A stretch of 64,000 bases of DNA from Pontimicrobium aquaticum (GCF_005047595.1 NZ_SUPL01000002.1:124001-188000), one strand, 5' to 3'; numbered from the stretch's first letter, positions 18,596 to 29,070 are shown. Made by a program: numbers and translations. Notes: generated from the letters alone by a model not told the origin.

Positions 18596-18634
18596 AAAAA
18601 GGAACATTGAGTCCCAAATTAAATAATTAATAAG

Positions 18635-19525
18635 ATGAATTTAAAAAGTTTTGTATTAACCGTTGCATGTGTTGTTATTGCTAATAGTGCATTTGCGCAA
18701 GCAAATATTCTAAACGCAAAAAGCCCTGAAGAAATAGGCGTAAAAACAGATGCACAGATATTAATGGATAATGATAAGCCATTAGAGTATGGCTATGTTG
18801 ATGACAGAGACATATTATACGCAACTATGATTTGGGAAAAAGTAGTTCTTGATGAACGTATTAATTTTCCGATGTATTATCCTATAGATACCAATAACAT
18901 TGGTAAAGACAGGCGTTCATTATTCGATGTATTAATGCGTAGCGTTAAAAATGGAGATATCGAAAATATTTACGACGATTCGTATTTCACGACCAAGCGT
19001 ACCTTAAAAGATATTGAAGCGTCTATGGTGCTTGTGGATACAACAGAGCTAGGTATAGAGCAATTTAATGCTGGTGAAACAATTTCTCCTGAATACATTA
19101 GTAAAAGAGAAATTAGTGCAGCCGATGTTAAAGAGTATCATATTAAAGGTATGTACTACTTCGATAAGCGTTTAGGTGAATTAAAATACCGTTTATTAGG
19201 TATTGCACCAGTGGTTCCTGATGTTAATTTTATTGACGAAGACGAACCAGATTTAGTGCCATTATTTTGGGTGTTTTTCCCAGATGCGCGCGATGTGTTA
19301 CACCATGCTAAAGCCTTTAATGGTAAAAACTCAGCGATACCAATATCGTTCGATCATCTCCTAAACTCTAGACGTTTTAACGGTTATATTTTTAGAGAAA
19401 AGAACGTACAAGGTAATAGAGCTATTACAGAGTATATTACCGATAATGCATTAATGCAGTTATTAGAATCGGATAGAATAAAAGAACGTATTCGAGATTT
19501 CGAACAAGATATGTGGACCTACTAA
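18635..19525 (+). CDS. gldN: Gliding motility / T9SS ring protein GldN
   Basis: A 296-residue exported protein: signal peptide about 1-21 (ending AFA-Q), then the GldN/PorN domain with YGYVDDRDILYATMIWEKVVLDERINFPMYYP. It partners GldK in the outer-membrane-associated ring. Last gene of the gld operon; a strong terminator follows within 22 bases. Confidence 0.95.
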   Translation: MNLKSFVLTVACVVIANSAFAQANILNAKSPEEIGVKTDAQILMDNDKPLEYGYVDDRDILYATMIWEKVVLDERINFPMYYPIDTNNIGKDRRSLFDVLMRSVKNGDIENIYDDSYFTTKRTLKDIEASMVLVDTTELGIEQFNAGETISPEYISKREISAADVKEYHIKGMYYFDKRLGELKYRLLGIAPVVPDVNFIDEDEPDLVPLFWVFFPDARDVLHHAKAFNGKNSAIPISFDHLLNSRRFNGYIFREKNVQGNRAITEYITDNALMQLLESDRIKERIRDFEQDMWTY

Positions 19526-19546
19526 CTGTAGTGTCTTATAAAACTT

Positions 19547-19578
19547 AAAACGCTCACAAGTTAATTTGTGAGCGTTTT
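19547..19578 (+). terminator. Intrinsic terminator of gldKLMN
   Basis: Arms AAAACGCTCACAA (19547-19559) and TTGTGAGCGTTTT (19566-19578), perfectly complementary, loop of 6, followed by T residues. Confidence 0.92.
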
Positions 19579-19628
19579 TTTATATTCCTACAAAAGTGGG
19601 AATCTTTTTTGTCTTACTTTTGCCTGTA

Positions 19629-20675
19629 ATGAAAAACGTAGATTATATAGTTGTTGGTTCGGGTTTGGCAGGCATTATGTTTTGTGATGTATTGATGCAG
19701 CATAACAAGACTTTTGTGGTGGTTGATGATGGTTCGCAAAAATCATCAATGGTTGCAGGAGGCTTATATAATCCAGTGGTTTTAAAACGTTTTACGCCAG
19801 TTTGGAAATCAAAAGAGCAACTAGAATTAGCCTTACCCAGATATAAAGCCTTAGAAAAGCAATTAGATGTTCAGCTTGATTATAAAATTCCTGTATATCG
19901 TTTATTTGCTTCAATAGAAGAACAGAATAATTGGTTTTTAGCGAGCGATAAAGCTGGACTTTCAGAATACATAAAACCAGAAATTCATCACATAAAAAAC
20001 ACTTCTATTAAAAATGATTTTGGCTTTGGAAAAGTGCTTCATACAGGTAGAATAGATACAACAGCTTTAATCAATGCGTTTAAAAATGAGTTGCGAAATA
20101 ATCATCAATTAATTGAAAATCCCTTTGATTATAATGCAGTTTCTAGTAATCAAGACATAGTAAATTACAATAATATTGAAGCAAAGCATATTGTGTTTGC
20201 TGAAGGGTTTGGATTAAAACAAAATCCGTTTTTTAATCATCTACCACTTAAAGGTACAAAAGGCGAACTGTTAACCATCAATGCGCCAAAGCTCAACATA
20301 GATTTTGTGCTTAAATCTGGAGCATTTTTAATTCCGTTACAAAATGATAACTATATTGTTGGAGCAACTTACGAATGGGAAGATAAAACAAACAATATTA
20401 CGGAAACTGCAAAGAACGAACTACTAGAGAAACTTAAAGCATTTATAAATTGTGATTTCGAGGTAGTTAATCAAGTTGCAGGAATGCGACCAACAGTAAT
20501 AGATAGAAGACCACTAGTAGGACAACACGACACAAATAAACATCTATTCGTTCTAAATGGCCTAGGAACAAGAGGCGTCATGATTGCGCCTTATGTAGCT
20601 AAACAGCTATTTGAATATATTGAAAATGGAATTGAAGTTGATTCTGAAATAAATATTTCCAGATTTAACAATTAA
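19629..20675 (+). CDS. FAD-dependent oxidoreductase, DAO superfamily
   Basis: A 348-residue flavoprotein beginning MKNVDYIVVGSGLAGIMFCDVL, a Rossmann dinucleotide-binding start (GxGxxG), and ending with the conserved FAD-contact block GMRPTVIDRRPLVG...LNGLGTRGVMIAPY. These are features of the D-amino-acid oxidase / glycine oxidase type. The frame is open to 19596, but the ATG at 19629 places the FAD motif at the N-terminus as in the family and avoids overlap with the upstream terminator zone. Substrate unknown. Its 3' end overlaps the convergent DUF983 gene by 4 bases. Confidence 0.85.
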   Translation: MKNVDYIVVGSGLAGIMFCDVLMQHNKTFVVVDDGSQKSSMVAGGLYNPVVLKRFTPVWKSKEQLELALPRYKALEKQLDVQLDYKIPVYRLFASIEEQNNWFLASDKAGLSEYIKPEIHHIKNTSIKNDFGFGKVLHTGRIDTTALINAFKNELRNNHQLIENPFDYNAVSSNQDIVNYNNIEAKHIVFAEGFGLKQNPFFNHLPLKGTKGELLTINAPKLNIDFVLKSGAFLIPLQNDNYIVGATYEWEDKTNNITETAKNELLEKLKAFINCDFEVVNQVAGMRPTVIDRRPLVGQHDTNKHLFVLNGLGTRGVMIAPYVAKQLFEYIENGIEVDSEINISRFNN

Positions 20676-21061
20676 ACGTTTTTATCGGATAATTGCTTGT
20701 CGAAATGTATAAATAGGTTAATCCAAATATTTCTAGAAAGTCTTAAAATAACAGGTAAAAAAACAATCATGGTACCTATTATAGCTATAAATGCAGTTAG
20801 TGCACTAGAGCCTAGTAAGACATAAGAGATAATAAAAGCAGCCACTGCAAAGGCAATACCAACAGCATAACTCACATACATAGAGCCATAAAAAAACGAA
20901 GGTTCAATCTTGTATTTTGTGCCACAACTAGAACATTTTTCATGCATTTTTAAGGTCTGAGACAGCACATAAGCATTCTTGTTAATGTACATACTTTCGT
21001 TATGACACTTAGGGCAAGCACCAGTTAAAATACTGTATAATTTATTTCCTTTTCTTAGCAT
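20672..21061 (-). CDS. DUF983 family membrane protein
   Basis: A 129-residue protein with two zinc-ribbon-like pairs in the N-terminal part (CPKCH at about 16-20 and CSSCG at about 43-47), then two hydrophobic helices (about 63-85 and 88-108). This is the layout of DUF983 proteins, whose function is unknown. Convergent with the oxidoreductase gene, with stop codons overlapping, and divergent from the ABC-F gene. Confidence 0.88.
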   Translation of the reverse strand: MLRKGNKLYSILTGACPKCHNESMYINKNAYVLSQTLKMHEKCSSCGTKYKIEPSFFYGSMYVSYAVGIAFAVAAFIISYVLLGSSALTAFIAIIGTMIVFLPVILRLSRNIWINLFIHFDKQLSDKNV

Positions 21062-21142
21062 GTTTAATTATGTTATTTTTGCACCAAAATTGACCACAAA
21101 ATTAAACTTTATTTAAGTTTTAACTGTAACTTTTGTAACAAA

Positions 21143-23053
21143 ATGCTAAATATTCATAAGCTTTCTATCTCATTTCAAGGTGAGTATTTATTTCAAGATA
21201 TTTCTTTTAGGTTAAAAGGAGGTGATCGCGTAGGACTAATTGGAAAAAATGGTGCTGGAAAATCTACCTTATTAAAGATTTTAGCAAATGAAATGGAATA
21301 TGATTCGGGTCAAGTAGCAACCGAGAAAGCTCTAAAAATAGGTTTTTTAAAACAAGATATAGATTTTGTTTACGGCAGAACTATTTTAGAAGAAGCTTAT
21401 GAGGCTTTTACCGAAATAAAAGAAATTGAAGCAGATATTGAAACTATAAATACACAATTAGCCGAAAGAACCGACTATGAAAGCGATGGTTACCATCAGT
21501 TAATGATAGATTTAAATGATAAGCAACACCAATACGAAATTTTGGGAGGTTATAACTATCAAGGAGAAACCGAAAAAGTATTACAGGGCTTAGGTTTTAA
21601 ACGTGACGATTTTGGGAAGCTTACCGACACCTTCTCTGGAGGTTGGCGAATGCGAATTGAACTGGCAAAATTGTTACTTCAAAACAATGATATTTTATTG
21701 CTTGATGAACCTACCAATCACCTTGATATTGAATCTATTATTTGGCTGGAAACGTTTTTAAAAAATTATTCGGGAGCTGTAGTTATTGTGTCTCACGATA
21801 AAATGTTTTTAGATAATGTTACCAATAGAACCATTGAGATTTCTTTAGGTAGAATTTACGACTATCCAAAACCGTATTCAGAATACTTAGTGTTAAGAGA
21901 GGAGTTGAGAACGCAGCAATTGGCATCACAAAAAAATCAACAAAAACAAATAGAGCAAACCGAAAAACTCATTGAGAAATTCCGAGCTAAAGCATCTAAG
22001 GCATCAATGGCACAGTCGCTAATTAAAAAGCTGGATAAAATAGATCGCATTGAAGTTGATGAAGATGATAATAGTGTGATGACGCTTAACTTTCCTGTAT
22101 CTATAATACCTGGAAAGGTAGTTGTTGAAATGGAACATATTGAAAAACATTACGGTAATTTACAAGTGCTAAAAGATGTTGGCATGATGGTAGATCGCGA
22201 TAGTAAAATTGCATTCGTGGGACAAAATGGTCAAGGTAAATCGACATTAGCAAAAATTATTGTAGGTGAAATTGAATTTGGAGGCCATTTAAAACTTGGG
22301 CACAATGTACAAATAGGATATTTTGCTCAAAACCAAGCAGAATATTTAGACGGTAATAAAACCGTTTTAGACACCATGATTGATGCTGCTAACGAATCTA
22401 ACCGAAGTAAGGTTAGAGATATTTTAGGCGCCTTTTTATTTAGAGGTGAAGAGGTTGATAAATACGTAAAAGTGTTGTCAGGAGGTGAGCGTAACCGTCT
22501 GGCTTTGGCTAAATTATTACTACAGCCTTTAAACGTTTTAGTAATGGATGAGCCTACAAACCATTTAGATATTAAATCTAAAAACGTTCTTAAAGAAGCA
22601 CTCAAAAAGTTTCAAGGCACTTTAATTTTAGTGTCTCACGATAGAGATTTTTTAAGAGGATTAACCAACAAGGTGTATGAGTTTAAAAATCAAAAAATAA
22701 CAGAGTATTTAGGTGATATCGATTTCTTTTTAGAACAACGTAATCTTGAAAATTTAAGAGAAGCCGAAAAGCGAGAAGTAATAAAAAATATTGAAGTAAA
22801 AGCAGATAATAAGCAATCGTACCAAGATCAAAAAAAGTTAAAATCCTTAAATAATAAGCTTAGTAAAGTAGAGTCAGAGATAAGCGATCTAGAGAAAAAA
22901 ATTAAGGAAATAGATGTGGAGCTTCAAACCAATTATGATGCTACAGTGGCTGATGCTAACTTTTTTGATGACTATCAAAATAAAAAGAAGAGACTAGAGG
23001 TTTTAATGCTAGATTGGGAAAACGTACATGAAGAAATAGAAAAAATTTCTTAG
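21143..23053 (+). CDS. ABC-F family ATP-binding protein
   Basis: A 636-residue protein with two ABC ATPase domains and no membrane domain. Walker A motifs are GKNGAGKST and GQNGQGKST; signatures are FSGGWRMR and LSGGERNR; Walker B ends are LLDEPTNHLD and VMDEPTNHLD. The linker between domains (about 245-310) and a C-terminal coiled coil (about 540-635) resemble the Uup/EttA-like ABC-F proteins that act on the ribosome E site. Whether it is a housekeeping translation factor or confers resistance cannot be told. Monocistronic by context. Confidence 0.92.
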   Translation: MLNIHKLSISFQGEYLFQDISFRLKGGDRVGLIGKNGAGKSTLLKILANEMEYDSGQVATEKALKIGFLKQDIDFVYGRTILEEAYEAFTEIKEIEADIETINTQLAERTDYESDGYHQLMIDLNDKQHQYEILGGYNYQGETEKVLQGLGFKRDDFGKLTDTFSGGWRMRIELAKLLLQNNDILLLDEPTNHLDIESIIWLETFLKNYSGAVVIVSHDKMFLDNVTNRTIEISLGRIYDYPKPYSEYLVLREELRTQQLASQKNQQKQIEQTEKLIEKFRAKASKASMAQSLIKKLDKIDRIEVDEDDNSVMTLNFPVSIIPGKVVVEMEHIEKHYGNLQVLKDVGMMVDRDSKIAFVGQNGQGKSTLAKIIVGEIEFGGHLKLGHNVQIGYFAQNQAEYLDGNKTVLDTMIDAANESNRSKVRDILGAFLFRGEEVDKYVKVLSGGERNRLALAKLLLQPLNVLVMDEPTNHLDIKSKNVLKEALKKFQGTLILVSHDRDFLRGLTNKVYEFKNQKITEYLGDIDFFLEQRNLENLREAEKREVIKNIEVKADNKQSYQDQKKLKSLNNKLSKVESEISDLEKKIKEIDVELQTNYDATVADANFFDDYQNKKKRLEVLMLDWENVHEEIEKIS

Positions 23054-23132
23054 TTAAATATTTAAGTTTTTTTTAACTTATGCTCATTTACTAATGGATA
23101 ATTTTGCACGAATAATCATCAAAGTTATCTAA

Positions 23133-24275
23133 ATGCGAAATATAATACTTTCCATTATTGGAGTTGTACTAATTATAGGCTCCATTTTATTTGCAAAAAA
23201 ACTTATTGCCAATAAAAACAAGCCAAGACCTGTTGCTCCAAAGGTGGTAAAAACGGTTTTTATTGATACTGTTCAAAATACTACTATTTCCATTGTACTT
23301 CCAGCCAATGGAAACTTAACTGCAAAGCAAAGAGTAGAATTGTACTCCGAGGTACAAGGTATATTTCGCGGTAGTAATAAGCTGTTCAAACCAGGGCAAT
23401 CATACAGAAGAGGAGAAGTATTAATTAAAGTCGATGCTTCAGAGCATTACGCAAGTGTACAATCTGCAAAAAGTAATCTATATAATGACATTGCAGCCAT
23501 AATGCCAGATTTGCGTTTAGATTTTCCAGAAGTATTTTCTAAATGGGATACTTATTTAAAAAGCTTTGATTTAAGTAAAAGTACACCTGAGCTTCCTAAA
23601 ATGAATTCAGATAAAGAAAACTATTTTATTACAGGGCGAGGTATTGTTTCAAGCTATTACAATGTAAAAAACTTAGAACAACGTTTGTCTAAGTACAGTA
23701 TTATAGCACCTTTTAGTGGTGTTTTAACGGAGGCTTTAGTAACTGAAGGCACGTTAATTAGAAATGGACAAAAGTTAGGTGAGTTTATTAATCCTAATGT
23801 CTATGAAATGGAAGTGGCTATAAGTAAATCTTTTGCTAATATTTTAAAAGTTGGTGAAAGTGTTGACTTAACAAACTTAGATAAAACCGAAAGCTATATA
23901 GGAAAAGTGTCTAGGGTAAATGGTAGTATTGATGCAAATACACAAACCATAACTGCTTTTATTGAGGTTGCTCATGAAAACTTAAAAGAAGGTATGTACC
24001 TAGAAGCAAACCTAAATGTAAAAGCCATTGAAAATGCTATAGAAATTGATAGGAACTTATTACTGGATGACCAACAAATTTTTGTGGTTAAAGATAGCTT
24101 ATTGGATGTAATTTCAGCAAAACCAGTACATTTTTCAGACACTAAAGTAGTGTTAAAAGATGTGCCAAATGGAACCATTATTCTAAAGAAAACAGTTCCA
24201 GGAGCTTACGCTGGAATGTTAGTAAAACCTTTTGAGCCTAAAGCCAACGATGCTAAATCTTCTACCAAGCAATGA
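23133..24275 (+). CDS. RND efflux periplasmic adaptor (HlyD/MFP family)
   Basis: A 380-residue membrane fusion protein: one N-terminal anchor (about 4-22), a split lipoyl domain (LYSEVQGIFRGSNKLFKPGQSYRRGEVLIKVDA and later YSIIAPFSGVLTEALVTEGTLI), and beta-barrel and membrane-proximal domains. It connects the inner-membrane pump to the outer-membrane channel. A TAATTTTG -7 element (23099-23106) lies upstream. The stop codon overlaps the permease start (ATGA). Confidence 0.92.
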   Translation: MRNIILSIIGVVLIIGSILFAKKLIANKNKPRPVAPKVVKTVFIDTVQNTTISIVLPANGNLTAKQRVELYSEVQGIFRGSNKLFKPGQSYRRGEVLIKVDASEHYASVQSAKSNLYNDIAAIMPDLRLDFPEVFSKWDTYLKSFDLSKSTPELPKMNSDKENYFITGRGIVSSYYNVKNLEQRLSKYSIIAPFSGVLTEALVTEGTLIRNGQKLGEFINPNVYEMEVAISKSFANILKVGESVDLTNLDKTESYIGKVSRVNGSIDANTQTITAFIEVAHENLKEGMYLEANLNVKAIENAIEIDRNLLLDDQQIFVVKDSLLDVISAKPVHFSDTKVVLKDVPNGTIILKKTVPGAYAGMLVKPFEPKANDAKSSTKQ

Positions 24276-27200
24276 GAAAAATAATAGCATATTTTATTAG
24301 ATATCATGTTGCGGTAAATGTGTTTATTATTGCATTTTTTGCCTTCGGTATTATAGGACTACTCTCTTTAAGATCTTCCTTTTTTCCTTTGGTAGAATCT
24401 AAAATAATTAATATTAACATCACTTATCCTGGAGCATCTCCACAAGAAATAGAAGAAGGGATTGTGCTGCAAATAGAAGATAATTTAAAAGGATTAAAAG
24501 GCGTTGATAGAGTAACTTCGGTGTCTCGTGAAAACAGTGGTAGCATTACTGTTGAAATAGAAAAAGGAGAAAACTTAGACTTCATGTTGCTTGAAGTTAA
24601 AAATGCAGTTGATAGAGTACCTTCTTTTCCAACAGGAATGGAGCCTCTGGTTGTTTCAAAGCAAGAAGAAGTAAGGCAAACCATATCGTTTGCATTAAGT
24701 GGCGAAAACATTCCTTTGGCAACATTAAAACAGTTGGCTCGTGAGGTTGAAAATGAATTACGAACAATCGATGGTATTTCTCAAATACAAGTATCTGGTT
24801 ATCCTGCTGAGGAAATTGAAATTGCTGTAAATGAAACGAGCTTACTGGCTTATAATCTCACCTTTAATGATGTAGCGCAAGCTGTAAGTGCTTCTAACAT
24901 TTTAGTTACAGGAGGAAACATCAAAACAGATGTTGAAGAGTACTTAATTAGAGCCAATAACAAACAGTATTATGGCGACGAACTATCAAACATTATAGTT
25001 AAAGCATCAAATGATGGCAAAGTAGTTAGGCTAAAAGATGTTGCCATAGTAAGAGATCGTTTTTCTGAATCTCCCAATGCGACATATTTCAATGAAAAAC
25101 TTTCAGTAAATGTCACTGTAACCAGTACAAATAATGAAGACTTAGTTAGTTCGGCAGATAAGGTTAAAGAATACATTGTAAGTTATAATCAAAAGCATAA
25201 TAATGTGCGTTTGGATGTGGTTAGAGACATGTCAATAACACTAAACCAACGTACACAACTATTAACGGAAAATGCCATAGTTGGAATGGTTCTAGTATTG
25301 GTGTTTCTATCGTTATTTTTAAATACTCGTTTAGCATTCTGGGTAGCATTTGGATTGCCAATATCTTTTTTAGGGATGTTTATTTTTGCTGGTCAATTTG
25401 ATGTTACCATCAATGTATTATCACTTTTTGGAATGATAATCGTTATAGGTATTTTGGTGGATGATGGTATTGTAATTGCAGAAAATATCTACCAGCATTA
25501 CGAAAAAGGAAAAACACCTGTTCAAGCAGCAATTGATGGTACGATGGAAGTGATTCCGCCAGTCGTATCAGCTATTATAACAACTGTTTTAGCTTTTTCT
25601 TTATTTCTGTTTTTAGATAGTCGTATTGGTGAATTTTTTGGAGAAGTTTCGGTTATCGTTATTCTAACACTTGCAGTTTCTTTAATTGAAGCACTCATTA
25701 TTTTGCCTGCGCATTTAGCACATTCTAAAGCACTTAAACCACAAGTTGAAGAAGAAAATCCTTCAAAACTAAAGCAGTTTTTTGCCAAAATGCGTGGCAT
25801 AAACAAATATGGCGATAGTTTTATGGCTTTTTTAAGAGATAAGGTTTATACACCAGTTTTAGGGTTTGTGCTTCAATTTAGAATGTTATCCTTAGGTGTG
25901 TTTGTAGCACTGCTAATACTTACTCTAGGATCTGTTGGTGGTGGTGTAATTGGTGTCACGTTCTTTCCAAGAATTGCCAGTGATACTGTGTCTATACAAT
26001 TAGGAATGCCAAATGGAACGAATGTAAAAATCACGGATTCAATTATTTCAATGATTGAAGAAAAATCGTTTATTGTTAATGAAGAACTCACCGAAAAGTA
26101 CTTAAAAGGAACAAGCAAGCAGTTGTTCGAAAATACTATCCTAAGCATAAATGGTAGTTCTAATGCAACTTTAACTATTAATATGTTGCCAGGAGAAGAG
26201 CGCCCTGATGAGATTGTATCATCTATGGTGTCTAATAGACTAAGAGAATTAGTTGGACCAGTTATTGGTACTGAACGACTCATTTATGGTTCAGGAGGAA
26301 ACTTTGGAGGTAGTCCTATTTCAGTGTCGCTGTTAAGTAATAATATTGATGAGCTTAAGGCTTCAAAAATTGAAATGAAGCAGTACCTAGAATCTAATCC
26401 GTTGTTAAAAGATGTTGAAGATAATGACCCAGCAGGTATTAAAGAAATTCGTTTAGAGTTAAAAGAAAGTGCCTATTTACTTGGGTTGGATTTAAGAACC
26501 GTTATGAGTCAAGTTCGTGCAGGATTCTTTGGAGCACAAGCGCAACGTTTTCAGCGTGGACAAGACGAAATTAGGGTTTGGGTACGTTACGATGCACCAA
26601 ATAGAAACTCTATTAATGATTTAGACGACATGCGTATTCTTACACCTTCAGGTGAGCGTGTTAACCTAAAAGATATTGCTAACTATAGTATAGCTAGAGG
26701 TGATGTGGCAATTAATCATTTAGAAGGTCAACGTGAAATACAGGTGTCTGCAGATTTAAAAGACCCAAGCACAAGTAGCACAGATATTTTGGATGATATT
26801 AAAGCTAATTTTATTCCGCAATTAAAATCTAAGTATCCTACGATTTCAGCGTCTTTTGAAGGACAAAACAGAGAGGCTAGTAAATTATCTAATTCATTAG
26901 CAAGTGCAGGCATACCAATTTTATTACTTATTTATGTTGTGATAGCGTTCACATTTAGAAGTTATAGTCAGCCTATTTTACTAATCTTGTTAATACCTTT
27001 TAGTTTAACAGCAGTAGCTTGGGGACATTGGCTGTTAGGTTTCCCTGTTAATATATTATCCTTATTGGGTATTATTGCACTAATAGGTATTATGGTTAAC
27101 GATGGGCTTGTTTTAATAGGGAAATTTAATAATAATTTAAAAGAAGGAATGTCTTTTGATATTGCTTTATCAGAAGCTGGTAAATCACGTTTTAGAGCTA

Positions 27201-27469
27201 TTTTCTTAACGTCACTTACTACTATTGCTGGTTTAGCGCCTTTACTTTTAGAAAAAAGTAGGCAAGCACAATTTTTAAAACCAATGGCTATATCTATTTC
27301 GTTTGGAATTGGTTATGCAACAATTTTAACATTATTGGTTTTGCCATTATTTTTGTCGTTTAGCAATGATATTAAGAAAAATTTGAAGTGGTTGGCCACA
27401 GGAAAAAAAGTAACTAAAGAAGAAGTAGAACGTGCTATAAAAGAACAAAATGAAGAAAAAGAATTTTAA
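24272..27469 (+). CDS. RND efflux inner-membrane permease
   Basis: A 1065-residue HAE1-type RND pump with 12 expected transmembrane helices, two large periplasmic loops and internal duplication. Visible markers are the N-terminal helix IAYFIRYHVAVNVFIIAFFAF, the TM4 segment GILVDDGIVIAENIYQHYEKG carrying the proton-relay aspartates and its repeat GIMVNDGLVLIGKFN in the second half. Proton-driven export of drugs or other hydrophobic compounds is the family role; substrate unknown. Overlaps its neighbours at both ends, so the three genes are one operon. Confidence 0.95.
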   Translation: MRKIIAYFIRYHVAVNVFIIAFFAFGIIGLLSLRSSFFPLVESKIININITYPGASPQEIEEGIVLQIEDNLKGLKGVDRVTSVSRENSGSITVEIEKGENLDFMLLEVKNAVDRVPSFPTGMEPLVVSKQEEVRQTISFALSGENIPLATLKQLAREVENELRTIDGISQIQVSGYPAEEIEIAVNETSLLAYNLTFNDVAQAVSASNILVTGGNIKTDVEEYLIRANNKQYYGDELSNIIVKASNDGKVVRLKDVAIVRDRFSESPNATYFNEKLSVNVTVTSTNNEDLVSSADKVKEYIVSYNQKHNNVRLDVVRDMSITLNQRTQLLTENAIVGMVLVLVFLSLFLNTRLAFWVAFGLPISFLGMFIFAGQFDVTINVLSLFGMIIVIGILVDDGIVIAENIYQHYEKGKTPVQAAIDGTMEVIPPVVSAIITTVLAFSLFLFLDSRIGEFFGEVSVIVILTLAVSLIEALIILPAHLAHSKALKPQVEEENPSKLKQFFAKMRGINKYGDSFMAFLRDKVYTPVLGFVLQFRMLSLGVFVALLILTLGSVGGGVIGVTFFPRIASDTVSIQLGMPNGTNVKITDSIISMIEEKSFIVNEELTEKYLKGTSKQLFENTILSINGSSNATLTINMLPGEERPDEIVSSMVSNRLRELVGPVIGTERLIYGSGGNFGGSPISVSLLSNNIDELKASKIEMKQYLESNPLLKDVEDNDPAGIKEIRLELKESAYLLGLDLRTVMSQVRAGFFGAQAQRFQRGQDEIRVWVRYDAPNRNSINDLDDMRILTPSGERVNLKDIANYSIARGDVAINHLEGQREIQVSADLKDPSTSSTDILDDIKANFIPQLKSKYPTISASFEGQNREASKLSNSLASAGIPILLLIYVVIAFTFRSYSQPILLILLIPFSLTAVAWGHWLLGFPVNILSLLGIIALIGIMVNDGLVLIGKFNNNLKEGMSFDIALSEAGKSRFRAIFLTSLTTIAGLAPLLLEKSRQAQFLKPMAISISFGIGYATILTLLVLPLFLSFSNDIKKNLKWLATGKKVTKEEVERAIKEQNEEKEF

Positions 27470-28775
27470 ATATTTGATGCTTTTTATTTTACTTGCCTTT
27501 TCAGTTCATGTCCAGGCACAAAAAGTACTATCAAGACAAGAAGCAGTAAGCTTAGCTCTAGAAAATAATTATGGCATTAAAATAGCAAACAATACTGTTG
27601 AGATTGCTGAGAATAATACTAATATTCTAAACTCTGGGTTTTTACCTACACTTACAGCTAATAGCGGAGCTACTTATAGTTTAGATAATACAGAGGCCAT
27701 ATTTTCAAATGGAAATGTTACCAACTTAAATGGAGCTGAAAGTTCAAGATATAATGCGTCTGTAAATTTAAATTATACGCTTTTTGATGGTTTAGGAAGA
27801 CATTATAATTACAAGCGACTTAAAGAAGAAAAACAACTTACAGAGCTTGAGGCTAGAGAAACTATTGAAAATACAATACTTCAATTGTTTACAGTTTATT
27901 ACAATGTGGCAGAATTGTCACAAAATATAGAAGCTGTTGAGCAAACCTTTACAATTTCTAAAGACCGTTTGAAACGCGCTGAGTACCAATTTGATTATGG
28001 ACAAAGCACTAAATTAGATGTTTTAAATGCTCAAGTTGACATTAATAATGATAGTATAAACTACATTAATATTAAACAGCAATTAAGAAATGCTAAACGC
28101 GATTTAAATGTTATTTTAGGAAATACGGCTACTAATAATTTTGAAGTAGATACCTTAATAAACTTTGTTTTAAGTATTAATAAAGCTGATTTAATAAGTA
28201 AGGTGAGAGAAAATAATGTAGCGTTATTACAGGTTAATAAAAACCTTATTATTAACGAATATGATATTAAATCATGGAAATCTGATTTTCTTCCAAAACT
28301 GGGTTTAACAGGTTCTTATGGTTGGAATAAAAATAATAATAATGCAGCTTCTTTTTTAGAAACGTCAACCAATACAGGGCTTTCAGGAGGGCTTAATTTA
28401 AGTTGGAATTTGTTTGATGGTGGAGGCACTATGACGCGTGTTAAGAATGCAAAAATTAACTTAGAAAATCAACAGCTTCAAAAAGAACAAATTATAGTTA
28501 ATATAGAGCGTAATTTCGAAAATGCTTGGGACGATTATCAAAATAAGCTAGCTATTTTTAATGTTCAAGAAGAAAATATTGTAACCTCAAAAAACAACTT
28601 TGATCGTACTCAAGAAAAATTCAAATTAGGACAAGTAACTTCCATAGAGTTTAGACAAGCACAATTAAATCTTTTAAATGCTGAGTTAAGCAGAAATCAA
28701 GCAAAATACGATGCTAAGTTAGCTGAACTTTTGGTACTGCAATTAAGTGGTGAATTACTCAATTTAGAGTTTTAA
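27450..28775 (+). CDS. TolC family outer-membrane efflux channel
   Basis: A 441-residue protein with a signal peptide (ending VQAQ at about 24) and two OEP repeats of long helices (RQEAVSLALENNYGIKIANNTVE and LISKVRENNVALLQVNKNLIINEY). It provides the outer-membrane duct of the RND pump. The start lies 20 bases inside the permease gene, so translation is probably coupled. Confidence 0.93.
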   Translation: MKKKNFKYLMLFILLAFSVHVQAQKVLSRQEAVSLALENNYGIKIANNTVEIAENNTNILNSGFLPTLTANSGATYSLDNTEAIFSNGNVTNLNGAESSRYNASVNLNYTLFDGLGRHYNYKRLKEEKQLTELEARETIENTILQLFTVYYNVAELSQNIEAVEQTFTISKDRLKRAEYQFDYGQSTKLDVLNAQVDINNDSINYINIKQQLRNAKRDLNVILGNTATNNFEVDTLINFVLSINKADLISKVRENNVALLQVNKNLIINEYDIKSWKSDFLPKLGLTGSYGWNKNNNNAASFLETSTNTGLSGGLNLSWNLFDGGGTMTRVKNAKINLENQQLQKEQIIVNIERNFENAWDDYQNKLAIFNVQEENIVTSKNNFDRTQEKFKLGQVTSIEFRQAQLNLLNAELSRNQAKYDAKLAELLVLQLSGELLNLEF

Positions 28776-28784
28776 TTTTTTAAA

Positions 28785-28961
28785 GTGAAAGAGCAATTTT
28801 TTCAATGCCCATATTGCTGGGAATCTATATCTATGCTAGTAGATGTTTCCGAAAATACTCAGTCTTATATTGAAGATTGTGAAGTATGCTGCAATCCTAT
28901 TAGGCTAAAAATATGTGTTAGCAATAATACCATAATTCAATTTGAAGCCCTTAAATATTGA
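28785..28961 (+). CDS. CPXCG-type cysteine-rich small protein
   Basis: A 58-residue protein starting at GTG (28785), 9 bases after the TolC stop. It reads MKEQFFQCPYCWESISMLVD and later EDCEVCCNPIRL, i.e. two CxxC pairs spaced about 24 residues apart, the layout of the CPXCG cysteine-rich family, which probably binds one zinc. Function is unknown. It is easily missed because of its size and GTG start, but frame, composition and motif all support it. Confidence 0.82.
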   Translation: MKEQFFQCPYCWESISMLVDVSENTQSYIEDCEVCCNPIRLKICVSNNTIIQFEALKY

Positions 28962-29030
28962 GCAATAAGGTAGAAATCCGATAAAACACACTCTTAAAAG
29001 TAAGTTAATGACTACGCTTATGTATTTCAT

Positions 29031-29070
29031 CGAATATAGTTGGTAGTTTGTCTAGTTAGATTTATATTCG
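29031..29070. repeat. 8-base inverted repeat upstream of LRR gene
   Basis: CGAATATA (29031-29038) and TATATTCG (29063-29070) are exact inverted copies separated by 24 bases, 37 bases before the LRR gene. It could be a protein-binding site or a leader hairpin; no further support. Confidence 0.25.
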
